From the NCBI RefSeq assembly GCF_001580615.1, contig NZ_LHZC01000035.1, forward strand, positions 1 through 56,465: a stretch of 56,465 nt of DNA. Direction: 5' to 3'. Numbering within the stretch: the stretch's first letter is position 1; each line of letters begins with the position of its first letter. Source of the DNA: Acetobacter malorum. GTDB taxonomy: Bacteria > Pseudomonadota > Alphaproteobacteria > Acetobacterales > Acetobacteraceae. Below the pieces are notes generated by a model that was not told the origin of the DNA, did not search any database, and saw only the letters and a program-made list of their open reading frames with translations. A program made the position numbers and the translations under genes. Shown in pieces: positions 53,849 through 56,465 of this stretch.

Positions 53849-56149
53849 ATGCCGTTGCTGACGGCTGCTCTTCTTGCTGAGCAACGGCGGCTGGTGCTGT
53901 GGGTGCCGGTGGGCATGGAGCTGGGCGTGCTGGCATATTTTCTTCTGCCGCAGGAACCGGGGGCGCTGTGGGGGGTAGGGCTGCCGGTTGCGGGGCTGGC
54001 GCTGGGCCTTTGCATTCTGGTTGCTGGGTGGCTGTCCCTGTGGGCGCGTCTGGCAGGCGGGGCCTGTGTGGCGGTGGCGCTGGGATTTGTATCCGCATGG
54101 AGTGCGGCGCATTGCCAGCCGCCCATGCCGGAGTTGCCGCGTCGGGCGGTTGTGGTCTCGGGCACGGTGCAGTCCGTCATGGTTTTGCCGCCCCGCGGGG
54201 CGGAAGATGCTGCCGGGGCGCGTCGGGTTGTGCTGGCCGGGGCGAGATTTGCAACGCCGCTTGACCATGACATGCGGCCTTTGCAGCGCACGCTGAGCCT
54301 GACGCTGCGCCCGGATGACCCTGCGAGTCTGGCTCCCGGTGCGGCAGTGCAGGTGCGGGCCTTGTTGCGGCCTCCGCCGTTTCCGGCTTTTCCCGGTGGC
54401 CGGGATTTCCAGCGCGAGGCGTGGTTTGCCGGAAGTGCCGGGTCTGGCCGGGCATTGGGGAGAATGCAGCCGCTGGCGTGCTCAAATGGGCGGTCCTCTC
54501 AGGGTGGTCCGGTGGGGCAGAGCGGGCGGCCCGACTCTGAAGAGCGCGCTGATGACAGGCGTAAGAGCTTTGAGGCCGACGGGCAGCGCGATCTGGTGGC
54601 CTGTGTGGCATCTCAGCAAGGATTTTCCATAAGGCTGGAGCCGCTGCGGGAGCGGATTGATGCGCGTATCCGGCAGGTCTTGCCGGGGGCTGCGGGAACG
54701 GTGGCCTCAACTGTGCTGACGGGGGAAGGAGCTTCCGTGCCGCGAGACGTGCGGGAAGACTTTGCCGCCTCTGGTCTGGCGCATCTGCTGGCAGTGGCCG
54801 GACTGCATCTGGGTATTGTGCTGGGTGTGTTGATGGCCGTGTTCCGCATCGGCTTTGCCGCGTGGATGTGGGCGGCGTTGCGCTGGCCGTGCAAGGAACT
54901 GTCCGCCCTGCTGGCGTTGCTGGGTGGCGCGGCCTATGTGGCGCTGACCGGCCTGCATTTGCCCGCGACCCGCAGCCTGATGATGGCGGCGGTTGTTGTG
55001 CTGGGTCTGGTGGCAGGGCGGCGTGCCGTCTCCATGCGTGGGCTGGCGCTGGCGGCGACGGTTCTGCTGCTGGTCATGCCGCAGGAAGTGCTGGGCGTGG
55101 CTTTCCAGATGTCCTTTGCCGCCGTTATGGCGCTGATTGCGGGCTATGAAGTTGCCCGCCCGCATCTTGCCCGCTTCCGGGAGGAAGGACGCGGCTTTCG
55201 GCGCTGGCTGACTTTGCATCTGGTCACCTTGACGTTGACCAGCCTTCTGGCGGGCCTTGCGACCTTACCCATCGTCATGGCGCATTTTGGAGAAGTGCAG
55301 CCGTTTTTTATTCTGGCTAATCTGATTGCAGTGCCGCTCATGGCCGTGTGGATCATGCCGCTGGGCCTGCTGGCTCTTATGCTCATGCCGCTGCATCTGG
55401 ATGCCGTGCCACTCCATTTGATGGGCTGGGGCATTCAGCTTGTGCTGCATCTGGCCCACAGCATTGCGCACTGGCCCGCTGCCCGCATGCTGGTGCCGCA
55501 TATGCCCGGCTGGGGGCTGGCGGCTGTGTTGCTCGGGTTGTGCTGGCTGTGTCTGTGGCGACCTGTGTGGCGACTCGCCGGTGTGGTGCCTGTTCTGGCG
55601 GGCGTGCTGTCCCCGTTTCTGGTCGCACAGCCGGATCTGCTCATCGGCCCGGATGGAGGCCTGATGGCGGTGCGGGATGGGCGTGCGTTGCTGGTGGGTG
55701 GGCAATCGCGGGATGCGTTTCTTGTGCGCGCCGCATGGCAGCAAGCTTTGGCGTTGCCTCCACAGCCTTTCCCTGCGGAGGGCGGAGAAACGCCGGATGG
55801 CGCGCTGGCGTGCGGGCAGGATGGGGTGCCAGATGTGTGCCTGCTCAGCCTGAAAGGGCGTTCCGTGCTGCTCAGGGTGCGTGATCGGTCCGATGGCGAG
55901 GCGCTGCTACCCGACTCGCTATGTGCCGGAATGGATCTGGTGATCAGTGCCGCCCCGTTGCGCCAATCCTGCCCCGGTGTGCGCAAGCTGGATCGGTTTA
56001 CGGCATGGCGAGAGGGTGCACAGGCAATCTTCCTGCGCCCGGACGGTGTGCGGGTGGTGTCAGATCGTGAGGTGCGGGGCGCACGCCCGTGGGTGATGAA
56101 GCCCGGCGGCCACGGCATGCCTACGCTGCCGCTGGCCCCGGAAGAGTAA
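53849..56149 (+). CDS. comEC: ComEC/Rec2-family DNA uptake channel
   Basis: 766 residues from ATG 53849 with GGGGAG just upstream. N-terminal membrane region with OB-like DUF4131 domain, then the Competence domain with about ten helices and the signature FAASGLAHLLAVAGLHLG. The C-terminal ~150 residues correspond to the metallo-beta-lactamase-like part, but I see no HxHxDH metal motif, so nuclease activity is doubtful. It would carry single-stranded DNA across the inner membrane in transformation; dprA lies nearby. The last 63 bases of the gene are duplicated in inverted orientation at the window end. Confidence 0.88.
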   Translation: MPLLTAALLAEQRRLVLWVPVGMELGVLAYFLLPQEPGALWGVGLPVAGLALGLCILVAGWLSLWARLAGGACVAVALGFVSAWSAAHCQPPMPELPRRAVVVSGTVQSVMVLPPRGAEDAAGARRVVLAGARFATPLDHDMRPLQRTLSLTLRPDDPASLAPGAAVQVRALLRPPPFPAFPGGRDFQREAWFAGSAGSGRALGRMQPLACSNGRSSQGGPVGQSGRPDSEERADDRRKSFEADGQRDLVACVASQQGFSIRLEPLRERIDARIRQVLPGAAGTVASTVLTGEGASVPRDVREDFAASGLAHLLAVAGLHLGIVLGVLMAVFRIGFAAWMWAALRWPCKELSALLALLGGAAYVALTGLHLPATRSLMMAAVVVLGLVAGRRAVSMRGLALAATVLLLVMPQEVLGVAFQMSFAAVMALIAGYEVARPHLARFREEGRGFRRWLTLHLVTLTLTSLLAGLATLPIVMAHFGEVQPFFILANLIAVPLMAVWIMPLGLLALMLMPLHLDAVPLHLMGWGIQLVLHLAHSIAHWPAARMLVPHMPGWGLAAVLLGLCWLCLWRPVWRLAGVVPVLAGVLSPFLVAQPDLLIGPDGGLMAVRDGRALLVGGQSRDAFLVRAAWQQALALPPQPFPAEGGETPDGALACGQDGVPDVCLLSLKGRSVLLRVRDRSDGEALLPDSLCAGMDLVISAAPLRQSCPGVRKLDRFTAWREGAQAIFLRPDGVRVVSDREVRGARPWVMKPGGHGMPTLPLAPEE

Positions 56150-56167
56150 GGCGCTGCTTCTAAGCAG
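56087..56167 (+). repeat. left arm of an 81-bp perfect inverted repeat
   Basis: Covers the last 63 bases of comEC and 18 bases beyond. Identical, in reverse complement, to 56385-56465. Its inner end holds the small palindrome CTGCTT-CT-AAGCAG (56154-56167). This arm is the natural one: comEC runs through it and the convergent gene's stop codon lies in it. Confidence 0.95.
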
Positions 56168-56402
56168 GCTGGTTTTCAAACGCATCCAGAACGCGGCTGG
56201 AATAGACCACGGCCGCCCCAGCGTTCAGCGCCACGGCGACGCCCAGAGCTTCTGCAATTTCTTCCTTTGTTGCGCCGGCTTTTTTGGCGGCAACGGTGTG
56301 GACGGAGATGCAGCCATCACAGCGGGTGGTAACGGCGACGGCCAGAGCAATCAGTTCCCGCGTTTTGGCGTCCAGATGTTTGTGCTGCTTAGAAGCAGCG
56401 CC
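56160..56402 (-). pseudogene. truncated carboxymuconolactone decarboxylase (AhpD-like)
   Basis: The C-terminal ~74 residues of the family read cleanly on the minus strand, from HLDAKTRELIALAVAV through RCDGCISVH (the CxxC redox pair) and KKAGATKEEIAEALGV to ENQPA. The expected ~40 N-terminal residues and any start codon are missing: upstream of base 56384 the frame enters the inverted copy of comEC and stops at 56403-56405. Either the gene is broken or, more likely, the assembly is. Intact members are small hydroperoxide-related or decarboxylase-like proteins of about 115 residues. Confidence 0.8.
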
Positions 56403-56465
56403 TTACTCTTCCGGGGCCAGCGGCAGCGTAGGCATGCCGTGGCCGCCGGGCTTCATCACCCACGG
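56385..56465 (-). repeat. right arm of the 81-bp inverted repeat at the window end
   Basis: Exact reverse complement of 56087-56167, running to the last base of the window, so its true length is unknown. It interrupts the AhpD-like gene. The inner boundary lies at the palindrome CTGCTT-AG-AAGCAG (56385-56398). Confidence 0.95.

Noticed and set aside
52410..53861. 483-codon open frame antisense to gltX
   Set aside because: Shadow frame that also runs into the comEC start.

Overview
The window reads as a stretch of chromosome from an alphaproteobacterium, most likely an acetic acid bacterium (Acetobacteraceae). The evidence is the high GC content, the alphaproteobacterial gene orders (pyrB-pyrC-plsY-dprA-topA-rnr; ileS-lspA-bamF), a BamF-type lipoprotein, a MutL with the endonuclease motif, and many small envelope lipoproteins. 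The genus is inference. I see no rRNA, tRNA, CRISPR array, prophage or complete insertion sequence. Almost all of it is densely packed housekeeping sequence with two iron-uptake islands.

Left part (1-13.6 kb). A 5'-truncated M28 peptidase is followed by a siderophore-uptake locus: cupin, RhtX/FptX-like MFS importer and PchR-like AraC regulator on the minus strand, divergent from a TonB-dependent receptor. A YciB/IspZ-like membrane protein is tail-to-tail with the receptor. Then come holC, an aldo/keto reductase, a 53-residue membrane protein, a DegP/HtrA-type protease and the helicase hrpB. A second siderophore receptor starts at 13641 behind a good Fur box.

Middle (16-36 kb). Minus-strand run: argD-argF-small Cys protein-hslO (Hsp33)-lipoprotein. 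Divergent from it are recX and a CHAP-domain lipoprotein, then tatA, then a tightly overlapping mtnB-mtnD-mtnC-ribF operon (half of the methionine salvage pathway plus FAD synthesis). Next is ileS-lspA-bamF-mutL, followed by an isolated complex I antiporter-like subunit (nuoM). On the minus strand are parE and an RhtA-like exporter.

Right part (36-56.5 kb). Two divergent envelope proteins both end in basic K/R/T/A tails. An Rrf2 regulator is divergent from cysK, and an OmpA-like porin follows. A nine-gene minus-strand run, gltX-pyrB-pyrC'-plsY-dprA-topA-rnr-S41 protease-DUF1491, has overlaps or very short gaps throughout. comEC is divergent from gltX.

The most notable points are these. The pyrC beside pyrB has lost the zinc-binding HxH motif (RVE instead), which suggests a structural partner of aspartate carbamoyltransferase. 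A nuoM with all key proton-channel residues stands outside any nuo operon. A perfect 81-bp inverted repeat of the comEC 3' end closes the window and truncates an AhpD-like gene, which looks like a fold-back assembly artefact or an inverted duplication. A 9-codon upstream ORF appears coupled to the HtrA gene, and a hairpin lies at the start of the ileS leader. I found no convincing wholly new multi-gene system.
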